A stretch of DNA of 64,000 nt, taken from Anticarsia gemmatalis (lineage: Eukaryota; Arthropoda; Insecta; Lepidoptera; Erebidae). The notes beneath the pieces were generated by a model. It searched no databases, had not been told where the DNA came from, and saw only the letters and a program-made list of their open reading frames with translations. Location: positions 7,700,501 to 7,764,500 of the forward strand of contig NC_134757.1 of assembly GCF_050436995.1 (NCBI RefSeq), in the 5' to 3' direction. This document shows positions 25,353 through 39,106 of this stretch, piece by piece (the first letter of the stretch is position 1; every line of letters starts with the position of its first letter). Position numbers and translations under genes: made by a program.

Positions 25353-26525
25353 CTGAAACAAAATAAATATTCGGTTAAAACTATACGGTATAAAACGTTT
25401 TAATAAATTAAGATTCGGGAGTAGTATTGCTTGATAGAGATTTTTTTAAGTTTTAAAGTCCTAAGACGGTGAGATATTATAGTGCACATTAAACTATGTA
25501 TTCAATATTTAACAAGTAAAATCTTAAATCATTATTCTATTGTACCTACTAATGTTATCAAAGAAGAAAGGCAGACGTAAGAAGTTTTGTGTAGTTTTCT
25601 AGTTATTTCGTATATAACCTTCCTTTATTTTCTGGGTGGTTTTAATTCGAAGATATATTTAGATTGCAGGTGGCTGGACTTTACATTTCGATGCGACTCT
25701 ACATAAAGAGATTAGGATTACCGTCTACGAAAAGTAGAGTCACCTAAAGGAGCTTGGAATTATTAAACAAGTCTGAAAATATATGTAGTTTTGGTCCTAA
25801 AACACAAAATATGCTACACTTATTTAGCCGCTTATCACGGTGCGTATCGATACAAAAAAAATAATCTTTTGCTTAAGTACAAACCATGACACACTTACGA
25901 CTCTACCGAATATTCGTAAACCATGAAAATTTTCCTTAAATAATAATATAAGATACTTAACCTTCATGGTTTCAAAACTTCTAGTACGAAAAAAAAATTA
26001 AAACGTTAATTTTATTATCAAAGATAACAACCGAATTTTCCTTATACATATATGTCGTGCTGCAAACGCGCTAGTCTGTGACGATGTACGGATATGGGTT
26101 TGTTATATACATACAAAGGATACTTTCTTAACCCGAACAGTGTGCCTTTCTTCAAAACATTTAATTACCTAATTATATTGAGACTTGATCTGCCTCTTGC
26201 AAGTATATCTATTGCTTTCCAAATCATTGACAATCTAACCAAATTTCCTTGTAGGAAAAATCTATCAATTTTCTCTGCCTTGCGATTGCGACGTTATAAA
26301 TACCAACGCCAATTATTCATAATCATTGCACGTTTTGTGCAATACCGACGCATAAAACGAGCCAGTGATAGATGGGTGCAAACTACGATAAGTATACGTA
26401 CAGGTCACAGATCGCAAATAAGAGTAAAAGCATTTACTTATTACGCTTGCTACACACATATTCCGGCAATATTTATCGAACAACAAAACCGACTCGACTC
26501 ACTTGTACGGCCTATCGGGCTCATG

Positions 26526-26643
26526 AGGTAGTCAATCTAGCTAGAGCACCCGTTCGAATAGCACCTGACCTTATTACTATATTTGACAGGTTCTCTTCGT
26601 GGACTAGGCTAGGTGCTATTCGAAAGGGTGCTCCAACTACCTA
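26526..26643. repeat. Short inverted-repeat element
   Basis: Arms GAGCACCCGTTCGAATAGCA (26544-26566) and AGGTGCTATTCGAAAGGGTG (26611-26633) pair with one mismatch; outer AGGTAGT and ACTACCT also pair. Likely a hairpin MITE. Confidence 0.5.
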
Positions 26644-28944
26644 GGGTTCATATTCGGTTTTGATCGGCTAAGCCGCTTAATGCCGAACCGAATGTATATG
26701 TAGCAAGCCTTACTAGACATTGCTCGTACGTATTCAGAAGTAAAATGGAGCGGAAATGTACGTATAATGCCTTGTTGTTCATAAAGTCGTCACTTATTAT
26801 CTCTTCTGTTTAATATTTACGCCAGTGTTTGGTTATACAGCGGTATTTTAAGAAAGTAAGTAGAATCATTAGGTATTTAGATATAACGTTACTTAGTTTT
26901 TTAAAATAGACTTAAAAATAAAGCTTCTATGGATTTTTTTTTCTTAGCCTGATTGATTGTCCCACTGCTGAGAAAAGGCCTCCCCTACCCTTCCAAATCC
27001 CCCTATTGGCGGCATGATGCGACCAGTTCTTTGGAATAATATGAGATATTAATTTAATAAGACTTTTTATTTCTATTAACTACCAGGAATGGATGTTTTA
27101 AAGCAGTGTGACTATTATCTTAAGATGATCTTACGGGGACGGTGATCACCGTAGAAATATGAATATTCAGAGATTTCTGCCGGCATCATCTATTGAGCTA
27201 CAATAATTAATTATCCCTAAAATAGTAAACTGGGGAGACGCTTTAATCTATTTGGAAGTTCAAATATACAATTAAATTACTATCTCCTTGATATACACAA
27301 ATATTCTAAAAATCTTTGAACAATTAGCAAAAGTCACGGCTCATTATATTTTAGTGTTTTGTCTTCTGTTAAGTCTTATGTAAATTTAAAACGAGGTTTT
27401 TTGTAAACATATAAAATTGACTGGAGTTTGAAAACAAATAAATAGTTACTTAATCATTTCTTTTGTGCTAAGAAATGTTATTTCGCGTGAAAATAGATCA
27501 AACTTAGTATCAACGTTTGAATGATTTGTAACACTTGTTTATAATTAGACTAAAGTATGTATAACCATAATTAGAACTATATTCCAATAACATTTCATAA
27601 CACAACAAAAAATATATTTAACAACAACACTGCGTCAGTAAAGCAACAAACAAAGTACACAAAACACATAACTTTAACAATAGCCACTGATAAGTTTGAA
27701 AAACATTCGAACCGATACGAAACACTGGAGCTAATCGAAGGAATATTTCTAACGGAATCTTACTCACTTTAGTCGAAGAATTTAAGAGTATTTTCAAGAA
27801 AGACAATCTCACATCACAGATATTCACATAAGCTTGTATCCTTAGGGTGTTTTCTATAAGACTGGATACTGAACACCAGTAGTGAGGTAGACATACGATG
27901 TTATCATTATACCAATACAAGATACTTACTCTAATGTTAAAGGATTGCGTCTCACGTTATCTATAAATACTATGTAATTAATAAAACAGTTATTGTTGAC
28001 AAAATAAATTGATTATTTTTAAGTTTGTTGCTTGATATAATATATGAAATTAACATATCTACAATAACATGCAATGCGTATGCAATTAAAGCAATTGAAA
28101 AATTTATTAAATCTGTGCTTCGTAAAATATATTTAAAAATTCAATTGATGTCTTTTTTGTGGAATACCAAAAAAACGATTAAAAACAATACTATACCTAG
28201 TTTGTACAACACTATCTTCACATTTTGTATATTTTTCACATGAACGTCGAACGAGATACACAGGTACAGTCACATGCAAAATCGCTTCACACGAGTGTTC
28301 GTAGGAAAACGCATATGTGAAGTCCTAGCAACAAGTGCACTTAAACAATGGATCGGGCCTGAAATCATACACTACCTACAACCGTACACGTGGAGAAGAC
28401 AACCGCCTAATAATACCTTCTTACACCGACTACCTATCTAAATATCGTAGCTAAGCTAACATTATTACTTCTAACGAATCAATTTTATACCTGCGTTCTG
28501 TTCAGTAAATTGTAAAAGTTAATGCAATTAATTATAATTAATTTGGTGGGCATTGATTACTGTGAAATGGTTTTAGAAAGCGCTTTTGAATTGTTTTTAC
28601 AAGTTTGAAAACTTACGATATGAGCCTTTTACACGTTTTCGTAAAATTGCAAAAAACAATTATAATATTAATTTAAACAGCTTTAAAAAGTTTCTTATGA
28701 ATTCCTGTACTGGGTGCAATTGATCCTTTTTAGTAACTTTCAGGGGACAGTCATAGAAGTTCGGATGTCTTTTTTTAGATAGTCAGCTGATATAGATCTT
28801 TGTACTTAGTGGCATAGGACAACAAGACATTGATAAACATGCGTACATTCGTACCCGTAGCGCACTTGGCACGAATCTCTGAATTTGTTAGTGTTCAAAA
28901 TAAAATTATTTGGCAAAAAAACTTTTACAACACATTCTATATTT

Positions 28945-29157
28945 TTCTTTCAATAATTTGAAAATGGGTGATCATTAAATGTTAATTTCTTTCCTTGTAT
29001 TTTCATTAAATGTTGACAACATTTAATGAAATTACAAGGAAAGAAATTGTATAAATATCAAGAGTCTGGTAAAAAAATGGTTAGTTTCATCGTCGTTGAT
29101 AATTATGTATCTGATCTGCAAAGGCACCCATTTTGAAATTATTGAAAGAAAAATGGC
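28945..29157. repeat. Nested inverted repeats
   Basis: Outer arms near 28945-28972 and 29127-29155 (CTTTCAATAATTTGAAAATG against CATTTTGAAATTATTGAAAG) enclose an inner 65-bp palindrome at 28985-29049 with a 3-base loop and one mismatch (AATTTCTTTCCTTGTA against TACAAGGAAAGAAATT). Confidence 0.6.
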
Positions 29158-30150
29158 TGATTTTACTTTTTAATAACCATCGGTTAGACAAAATAGGTGA
29201 AATTTTGACAGTTGTTTTCAGATATAAGCTGTTAACTTATCTACTTACTGGATAGGTTATCCATAAGCTGTGAAACTAGCCCTAAGTATAAAACAGTTTA
29301 GCACAAGGAATGGAAAATTTTCGTACAGTACATTATCATAGATGGACTCGAATACAGTCTGTTTAGTATGAATCGACGTAATTTCATAATGACCGCATGC
29401 ACGTTGCCGATTAATGTAGAATCTAGGTATAAAACCGCAGTACACGATTATCACATTTTCTATGTACAAATGAATATTTTCCGTAACCGTCCATGCTCAT
29501 GCCATGTGTCGATAGATACTATAACATGTGCTTCTGCCATTAAAACTGTGCAGCAAATACAAAACGTGAGCTCGTGTATTTTCTCAAATGTTTGTTATTG
29601 TTTTACTAAAAATAATGCAATAATATCTGCAACAAAATATATTATTTTATCTATAACGGCATAAGTAGTAGTAACAACGATTTATCTTTCAGGAAAATAT
29701 ATCTTTTTTTGAGCTACTTATTTACTAAAGTAATTTTTATGGAAAAAACGTTTATAAGTAATATTATACAGCTAACTGAGGTTAGCATAAGCATCATCAA
29801 ACAATCACCGGATCGTATTATACGAACATAATCGTTGTTTATGTTTAGTAACAAGTGGTTGTCATGCACGGTCGGTAGGTACACAGACTCAGCTGACACT
29901 GTGCTCGGTGCTTCCGTACTTTGTCTTTATCGTAATACGAGTGGCCTCCTCTGCTGTCACCATGAGCAGATACTTAGCGCCATGGCAACTAGGCCGTGGA
30001 TCCTATTCCACCGCACTTCCTATTACACTCTACTCTACACTATTAGATAACAATTCATCTACTGCAGCGTCCACCCACAGTAACAACTCCCTTTAGAGGA
30101 AAATATGTAAGAGGACAAAGGATTTTACACAATCAGTAATATCGACTTAC

Positions 30151-30216
30151 CCGAGATCCGTGAGAGGACTGGATGATTGCAAGTAATGTGACGCTCACGG
30201 CCAAGGAAATACACTA
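30151..30216 (-). other. Possible small non-coding exon
   Basis: A donor (CTCGG then GTAAGT at 30150) and an acceptor (GTATTTCAG ending at 30217) on the minus strand define a 66-bp piece in the gene-poor stretch upstream of the phospholipase B-like gene. The pyrimidine tract is weak, so this is only a guess. Confidence 0.2.
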
Positions 30217-33200
30217 CTGAAATACTTTCCTTAGTTGCAAATAAAACTGCTAACTTTATCTAACAGTAAAGGTGGTACAGAAATATCTGCAACGTCTAAT
30301 CGTAGACACGTTATTCTGGTAGCACTCACTGAATTTATGTTACTTTATTGTAAATATTAGAACCGAATTTGCAAAAGTACGTTCGGCGGATTCGTAAACA
30401 TATCTAAAGTAAATCAATACGGTCTGCTGCTGTTACAGTATATACATTCGGTTTTATGAATTTTATGATGATGCTCTAGTGTATATTTACGCTCATACAC
30501 GTCTTTGCCCGTTTTCAAGGCACCCGTGAGGATTTGACCGTCAAAAGTAATATTTTAGCAATCACGTTTCGCAAAACAGAGTGATAGCTATCTACATAAT
30601 GAACGCTTGAATATAATAACTATTCAAATAATAAATATTTAGAGGGATATTAGAGGACTGATATAATTATATCCATTTAAATTTGTTTACCATAATATGA
30701 CGCAGGCCTTACATTGTTTCAAACTATAATTAAAATGGTTTTCACCTGTTGCTTAGTCGACAAAAACGGAGCCTCGTTTATGCTATCGCTGCCATATTTT
30801 AAGTTGACGCAAAAACATCATATTTCGAAAAGTAACGTGCACTGTATTTAGTTGCTGACTTTACATTAACTGTTGCAATAACATTACTAAAATATTATTT
30901 TGCGTCATAGCAAGTATCTATCACTCAGGCAAATGCGAACATGAATTATATCGCCGGGATCAACGTATGAATACATCAATGCTATTTTTGGCAGCAAAAT
31001 AATTCTACAACATCCCTTACAGGTATCGGTTTGGTATTTGTAAATATACAGATTTCGTTTACGTTTAGTTACTACGATAAAATAAATAAATAACATCTTG
31101 CCCTTGGCATTCGGTGTTATATTATAATCTCTATCGATACGCAGTTTGAAGCTATTTGGGTTTGTTTAGCCATGTGAGTTTACGTGCTCTTGACCATGAG
31201 TAGTAAATCCTGTTCATTTTAATATGGTGTTGCTTGATCCGACAAAGAGAGTCGATTGTGCTAACGATTTATCAATAGCAAAGGACAGGTGTGGTCGACT
31301 AGGATGTTTTATTTGTAAACCCTGCGTTTGCATCCTAGAAGGTCGGCATTGTCAATGAATAATAAATATTTGCTATACTATATTTAAATATTTCACGGAC
31401 CTATGAATCTAAATAGATATTTTTTTCGGTAATAAAAGCACAACAATAGGCTATATTCTCATAGCACAAAGTTGTTTAGCCTGTAGTGACCCGAGGGGAG
31501 TTCGCACACGGCCGGAAATTCCTGTCTGGATAAAAAAAGTTCTGACTACAGCGGTAGTGGTCACATAACTCGTTCGAACTGCGAAGCACCAAGAGACAAG
31601 TAGCGCTATTCTGTACCGTCGGTACTGTCGAGTATCGAAATTATGACACTTAGAATGTACTGCCAAAATATTTCCTACGACGCGACGCCCATCAGAGGCG
31701 CTGATCAGATTTTCATACAAAATTTCTCGATGACAGCTCGGTTGTCGGTAGTCGATAGTAATAGAGAAACGAGCTATTGTACAATAAACTTTTTTATTCC
31801 ACATGATGCGTCTAGACATGGTGTGTTTACTCGCAAAAGCTGATAATACGTCGCCTACTTTCTCTAAACTATGCTCATACATAATTTTGTTGCAATCTAG
31901 AGCAAATATAATAAGAGTGCTTGTATCGGTATATTTCTAGAAAATTATTTAATTCCGTCTTACATTTTACTTTCAACAAGTGATAAAATACTTAGGTGGG
32001 TGAATTAATATGCTTGGCACGTAAAATGTTTTCCAATTAAACAAAATTGCAATGTGTGCATACCTACTTTATTTGCACGCGTTTTAAAAATAAATTTCTA
32101 TACATAATTTTGTGCTCGAATTCAATATCATAATTTATTAAACTACATATCTACCTAATTATTTAATTTATCAAGTTTCAATTCTTTTGTACAAAACATC
32201 CTTGTTCGTGTGCGTACACTTACATTATACAGTTGGGAGTCAACATAGCACATTAAGGGAATGCATTGCGGGTGCATGTGTGTCGTTATAAATGCACCCG
32301 TAGGCCGCAACAGTGAATGGATCGCTGTGGGAGGTCATCGACCTCGTCTGGTCGTCGTGCCTCGGCGACAGCTGCGCGACCCCATCGACTCTCCTCCACG
32401 CTTTTTACCAATCTCTACAGGAATCGATTTATCGAACACTCGTAATCGTGTCGACCGAATCGATTTGATATTTAAATCTTAACTAAGATATTCCATGACT
32501 ACGTTTTCAATAATATTGCGTCATCGGTCACCTTATAACATGCGAATAGAATGTGTAATAGTAGCAGATATGTGATAATTTACGCGAATATTTCAATACC
32601 ACTTGTAGATAATATTTAAGCTCATGATTATTTAATAATGAAGCAGGTATCACTGGTTCTATAAAAAAGAATGCAGACGTTCGTAAACTATATTAAAATA
32701 ACAATAAAAAATAAAATATATTTTAACATTGAAAAGAACATGTATCTATATTATTCAATGTGCATTATGCGTTCTGTACTAGAATCAGATTTGCATTATA
32801 AAGATATTAAGAGCTGTCGGATGATCTAGTGTACGCAGTAAAAAACACAACACTCTCTCCTATACTGTACCTAGCATACATTCAATACATACTGACAGAA
32901 AGTAAAAGTATGTAATGTATTATGAAAGCGTTCTCTAGACATTAAACCAGAGCCTTTAGAGATATTTAGCGTCAATTTCGTGAATATTTCACTACGAAAC
33001 GTCATTTTATAAACGGAATGATAACAAATTGATCGAAAGGAATTGGTTTTTACTCACATATATGAGTATATTTCATTGAGTGTTCAGGAAACAATCGACT
33101 TCCGCGTGAGTTACAAGTCGCTAACAAATATCCCACGTCTAATCTGGGGGCACGGAAGTGCCCCCGCAAGTCGAGCAAAAAAAAAGCGGCACGGCCGTAA

Positions 33201-33289
33201 CATCCTTTTCTCGAAGCAATTCGGGCTATTTTTGACACCCCTATAATTTCGTTGTGGATAAAACAAGAAGCCTGGATTTTCAGCAACTA

Positions 33290-33560
33290 ATCAGTCATTG
33301 TATAAACACGGTATATTTAAAATTTCAGTCAATTTGAACCAGTAGTTTAAGAATGACAACTTGTTAAAATTTTGAATTTTGTCACTCACTGATTCACTGA
33401 CTCACTGACTCACCGATCATCAAAAGTCTAAGGTACTTCTAGCAGACTTAGAAGCTTAAAATTTTGAATATAAATAGGGTTTAGTGTCTTAATCATGGGA
33501 AAAATTTAATATTTTCTAATTTCGGTCCAGTTTTCTAAATACACCAACTGCAACAATAAC
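33290..33560. repeat. Dispersed repeat with a GACTCACT microsatellite
   Basis: Contains CACTGATTCACTGACTCACT and AAAGTCTAAGGTACTTCTAG, blocks that are widespread in moth genomes. No coding frame. Confidence 0.35.
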
Positions 33561-33812
33561 TTTGTAATCCCATATAAATGTATAAGATTACAAGGTTACA
33601 TTTGCAGTTAATGAATTATTATTACTGTAGAAAATAAAATAAATAGGTGTAAATAGGTACCTACTATATGAGGCATAACGGGAGGAGGTAAAGTAAGGGT
33701 GTTTAGCCCATGAAACTGAACAACATTCCCATAAGAAAATATGTTGAATTATGAAAAATAAACGTCTTTCCATACAAATTGGACTTATGTTCGCTCTACA
33801 AAAAGAAGTGAG

Positions 33813-34283
33813 ATGCCATCAAAAACATTCTGTAAAAACCTCAAGTCTCGCCGTAAAAAGTTGTGAGATCTATATAATACCAAGTCGATTAATCTATTTA
33901 GTCTCTACTTAAAGGACCTTCTGTCTTAAGTTATTACGTATGTTATTATCATTCCAATTTTAAAAAATACTTTTAAAACAAATAGATCGACTTGGTCATC
34001 GCAAGAAAACACAAATTCGCCATTATTAACATTTCAGGAGCATTAACTTCTTGTTGTGCTGTGTAGTGTGATACATACTAATAATCAAATCATGCGATGG
34101 CCAGGTCGGTCTATTTGTTTTAAAGGTATTTTTTAAAATTGGAATGATAATAACATACGTAATAACTTAAGACAGAAGGTCCTTTAAGTAGAGACTAAAT
34201 AGATTAATCGACTTGGTATTATATAGATCTCACAACTTTTTACGGCGAGACTTGAGGTTTTTACAGAATGTTTTTGATGGCAT
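33813..34283. mobile_element. Fold-back element with 191-bp near-perfect arms
   Basis: Arms 33813-34003 and 34093-34283 are reverse complements with four differences, all in the inner 33 bases (34100, 34104, 34109, 34125). The loop is 89 bp. No reading frame and no clear target duplication. It lies in the gene-poor stretch upstream of the phospholipase B-like gene. Confidence 0.75.
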
Positions 34284-35249
34284 TGTTTATAACAGCGGCA
34301 CAACGTGACTTTAATGTTACACATCATGTTTTATTTACACACTAGCACAGTCACGGTATGGTGAGTGTGATCATTTATTACTATCTATAGCAGCGTTTCA
34401 ACTTAAAAAATGTCTCGACCAAAGTTAGACTGCGGACCTTCATATACACATTCGACTCTAGGGACCCACGGCAACAGATTAAGAAACACTGAATCTACAG
34501 CTCTACACCCCTAATATCATCGTTTCTCGAAATAGCTTAATTAGTCCAACGACGATATAGTAGAAAGCCTTGGATTGCACGATTAATGTTTATTTTAAAT
34601 TAGTTTTCTATGTATTTCAAAAATAAAATAGAAGAAGGAAACAGTCCACCATGAACTGCATAAGCCGCTCACTGATTTTCTAAAAATATGAATGTTGTAA
34701 AATGCATGTTCGTGTTAATTCCCGTATTCTATTATACATTAAACACAACACGAGAGTTTAAAAGTTATGATGTTATACATCTCCGCTGGCCGCGAACCTT
34801 GCACACAAGGCTCTCTAATAATTTGTTGGACGATAGAATCTATCGTCATGAAACCGCAATACTGAATATTCTTGTGTAAATACTCGTACATAAAGGTGTT
34901 GTGCCTCAAAACTGCATAATACGAATGCGGCGGATGTAGCAAGGCTAATCAAACTATTGCTATACTTGACTTTGTAGCCAAACTAATGTTGCATTATGAT
35001 ATCTCATGGACTTTTTGAATTGCTTACGACTAAAAAAACTGTACTACAGCTGAAACCTACTAATATAAAAATTCACAATGAGGTTTTCTTTCAATATCCT
35101 CTAATGTTTATTTCTTTACGCATTGCATTCTGACATATGTTCTGTTTCTCATATTATTGGTATAAGAACTTATATGATCCAGCTAAGGTGAAAGTATTTA
35201 AGTTATTTAAATTAGACAGAAATTAAAGCATTCGTTAAATTATATAAAT

Positions 35250-35336
35250 AATTTTTCAAATCGGACAAGTAGCTCATGAGATTAGCGCGTTCAAACAAAC
35301 AAACAAACTTTTCAGCTTTATAATATTAGTAAAGAT
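35250..35336 (-). mobile_element. Truncated Lep1-like Helitron
   Basis: Only the TCTATAC-type end is present (AAATCGGACAAGTAGCTCATG through the CAAA repeat to TATTAGTAAAGAT). The CTAG end is missing. Confidence 0.7.
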
Positions 35337-35356
35337 GTGTAATAGTTGGTACTTAC

Positions 35357-35468
35357 AGCGTGAGTGGTTTGACCACTAACACAAAGTGTCGGCGTACTCA
35401 ACCCATCGGGATGGAACTCTGTAAAGACTGTGGGAGTCGGTCGACCACTGATCTAGACCGCCACTGAT
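35357..35468 (-). other. Candidate non-coding spliced exon, 112 bp
   Basis: The minus strand has a good acceptor (TTGTTTCAG ending at 35469) and a perfect donor (GTAAGT starting at 35356). All three frames between them contain stops, so it cannot be an internal coding exon. It lies upstream of the phospholipase B-like gene on the same strand with no coding exon between, so it may be part of that gene's 5' UTR; a separate lncRNA is equally possible. Confidence 0.4.
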
Positions 35469-35524
35469 CTGAAACAACATGTTTATTATTAGAACTATAG
35501 AACATATCTTCGCAGGTTTCGAAA

Positions 35525-35600
35525 TCATAGGTTCCCAACGGGGATGATGCCCCCTAGTGGGCGCTTGTGCTTATTATAAGGGGCGGTAGAGACTCCAAAG
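35525..35600. repeat. Copy of the 21860-21990 repeat
   Basis: Shares the CCCCCTAGTGG(A/G)CGCT core and the following AAGGGG(G)CG block; next to the candidate exon at 35357-35468. Confidence 0.4.
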
Positions 35601-35649
35601 ACGAAAGATACACAATAAAAAGTATTAAATTGATCTTCTTCTTCTTATC

Positions 35650-35890
35650 GTATGATTACTGGTCAACCTAGTGTCAAAGTTGTTCAAGCCGCACGAAGGT
35701 CTTTGACGTGGCTTAACGACTGTTGTCTTAATTGACACCAATCGGGACCGACATTTTACGTGCCCTCCGAAGCACGGAGTCGCCCAGTTCAAATACCACT
35801 ATGCAGTCACCCATCTATGGAATGACCGCGCCAAGGTTTGCTTAACCCACAGATCGTTTACCGACCAGTGAGCGCAACTGGCTATGGGCG
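35650..35890. repeat. Dispersed repeat, reverse copy of the 5340-5590 family
   Basis: Read in reverse it carries the same ordered blocks (GGTCAACCTAGTGTCAAAG, TAACGACTGTTGTCTTAATT, ACGTGCCCTCCGAAGCACGG, CCATCTATGGAATGACCGCG). Confidence 0.5.
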
Positions 35891-37554
35891 CTCTATAAAT
35901 TGATAATAACTATAACTAAGTATTACGCGAAGGGACCGTAGGGTTTCATTTACCATTATAATATATAAAAAGGGCCTGTCAACGGATTCTTCACCAACAC
36001 CATCTTTTAAAGTCATATTGCTCATGTCTTCATAAGAGCATATCAAAAAGAAGAGAAATATACTATACTAGCCTAGCAATTTAGCAGTTCATTATCTTAA
36101 ACACAAGAGCGATAGAGTTTGATTTAATGTAAAGAAACTTTAAAGAATTTAGGATTCCAATTTTGATACGTAGACATGATTATTTAAATTTAATGAAGTA
36201 GATTATAAATCAATCAATAATATTTATTTATTGATTATTGCAAGGTCTGCTCGTAGTATTGCGAGATTTATGCCTGAAAATTAGTTTCTGCCTGTATATT
36301 TCACATGGTTTAGTGTAATCATATTTCTTATATAATCTGCTATTAAAATAACACAATAAATGTCGTTTGTGTTGTTATAATATCATTTATTCAGACTAAA
36401 TGTCTCTTTTAGATGTTAATTTTATTCAAACTTGTTTGAACATAATCATCATGATGATCATTTAGTCTGGGTTTAATATACGTAGTTATTGTGACTGGTC
36501 GGCGCGGGCGACGGCCATACGACACGCGGCCAATTAGCGATGGATATAACCATAATGTAATCACCTGGGACTGTAAACAAACGTCTGCGACACCACTGAT
36601 GAGATGAACGACGCTTCGAGGTGGCCCAATTTATTAATAAGTAGTTGTATCGCTTCATACTTCTATATAAAGTCTTACTTGTTGTCATGTGCCAGTGTTC
36701 TTGGTGCTTTGAAACTTACATTTATAGTTCTACTATTATTATGTTCCTGAAGTTTGTGATATTTATTGCTTTTTCACGGAAAACAATTGATTACTATGTT
36801 TTTAATGTATTTAAAAAAAATCAGACAGGTAGTTTATATCCTTGATAACCACCGCGGAAACCTTTATTCGCAGATGAAGTTGCAAGAGAAGCTAGTTCTT
36901 TTTAAAATAAAGTGTCAAGAATGTGGCGCTATTAAGTCTCTACATACAACTATATAAATACGGCGTGGTATATTAAGCTAGTACCTATATACCTGTATAT
37001 ATTTGAATGTATAGTTTAGGTCCGTCAAGAGAATGGACGATGGCAGACTGACAAAAAGAAACATCGGGGAATTCGGACGTCATCAAAGGTTATCAACGTC
37101 ATTGGTCGCGTCTGCAAAATTTTACGAAATCTATTTGATTTTTAAACCTAATCATTGGCTTGAGTTGAGATTTAATTCATTGTTAACACTAGTTTATTAA
37201 GTAAACATGGCTGGATTTCAGATGGACAGATCAATGAAGTAGTGAGGTTAATGACCATGGCTATTTCTGATCAATGTTTCGGAAATGTCTACAGCTTCCG
37301 ATAAATTTTAATTACGTTTTACTTGAATATTTGGCCTCTAAGAAATGTCGCTCTAAATGTCATATAATTATAATCTCATTATCGCTACGTCGTTCGTAAA
37401 ACGACTCACGTTTAACAGAAGTGATAAGTGGGATTTTTCCAATGTCACACCGTGTAATAATATTTGATGGTGTCAACCCAGAATATAAATTACTTTTTTG
37501 GCTGTTGATAACAGTGTACACGGCAGATTTCCTTTTTACTTGGAATATGATTTT

Positions 37555-37815
37555 TACTGCCTCTGTGGCACGATCGGTAGTGTCCGGCTGCTGATCATGA
37601 TGTCTCTAATTCGTTTCCCAGACATGGTACTATTTGTCTTTCTTATTTATATTAGAATATTTCATAATAATATCCCGGAGTTTGGTAACGTGCCCGGTAA
37701 ATAGCAATAGGTTTGCACCCTATTTTCTGGAACTAACATTGTTAATGGCGTAATGTGGGTGTATGAAGTACGCCTTCGGGTATAAGAGGCGTGATATTAT
37801 GTATGATTTTAAAGC
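37555..37815 (+). repeat. tRNA-derived SINE
   Basis: Head CTCTGTGGCACGATCGGTAG resembles an A box. The body has GTTTGGTAACGTGCCCGGTA and CACCCTATTTTCTGG, and the tail GCGTGATATTATGTATG. Related copies are at 46245-46470, 58810-59030 (reverse), 59505-59779 and 61185-61310. Confidence 0.55.
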
Positions 37816-39106
37816 GCTTTTTAGTCATTGATGACGCTTGCCGAGTCTGTTGTAATCTGTCTGTATGTTGTCTCAGGACGGTCGAGACGACATATATCTC
37901 GCTCGGGTGATAAACCCGCAAATGTGACGTCAGTCCACACATCTGTCCCAACTAGTTTTGTTTTATATTTTATAGAACGTCAAACGAGTGGCAGATATTA
38001 ACATGATCGTACTCATTGATATTCTGACCGTAGCATGTACTACGCACTCGCACGTAGACAATCGCCATGACTGTAGAGACATTATATAAAAAATATGAGT
38101 ATATAATTTATAATTATTCATATTTTTATGCTGGCGGGACTCGAAATAATAAAATCCCAGTCATTAACATATCTAATAAATGAGACCCGGAATATTAGAT
38201 TTACCAGTAAATATCATATGTAATCCCCTTATCTAAAAATAAATAATAGGTACGGTTCGGTCTGTATGGAAACGAATTATCACGGTTTATTAAGCTATAC
38301 CTTTGCATTGCCACGTTCACGCATGAAATAATAGGACTACGTTGACAACTATCGATTAACATAGAAATGAGTGCAAAATGAACAAGCTATACTGAATACA
38401 TTATATATATACATATTTAGCCTCTGTCGACATCTAAGTCTTGGCTCCTACGCACGACAATCTTAAATATTTTATTTACGTCATACTTCGAAAAAAACGT
38501 AGTTAAGACTATAAATAGCGTAGAATTTGTCAGGTAGTACATCAATTTAGTTATTTTAGTCCTGTTACGGTTGTTATCTAGTACCGTCACGTGCAAAGAG
38601 CGTTATTCATTCTTCAAGTTTCTGTGTATTTAGTCATAGATAGCAATGTAGTTGGAAGGCGAAAGATGATTAACATCACGTATCTAACGCCAGCGGCGAG
38701 ATGATTACTGATGATGATTAATTGTCCACTACGTGATATCTAGAACCAACATTTTCTTTTGCGTATAGACTAGAATCACTCGCGAAACAGGGTAAAACAA
38801 TGCATTATAGAAAACAAGCTTCTGTGATTTCATTAACGTTAAAGGGCTTTCCGAGATAAAAAATTGAAAGAAAGAATAAAGTTTATTTAGTAAAACCAGA
38901 CACACAAGAAAGATACATAGTAGATACATCACAATATAAAATTCTAAATGTTATTCCAGGTTATAAACTATCTATGTGCTACATCATATTCGTTCAGTAG
39001 TTTTTGCGTGAAAGAGTACCAAGCCTTAATACATACAGACATTCTCAAATATAGTATTAGCTGGATTATAGTGATCGACCAGACAGCCTTTTAATTTTAA
39101 AGGGTT

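Noticed and set aside
26094..26531. 145-aa plus-strand frame, the longest in the gene-poor stretch
   Set aside because: Composition (rich in I, Y, F, R) and lack of any known motif or splice context suggest chance; its end overlaps an inverted repeat.
31451..31882. 143-aa minus-strand frame
   Set aside because: No recognisable domain and no supporting splice or start signals; the opposite strand has an equally open frame.
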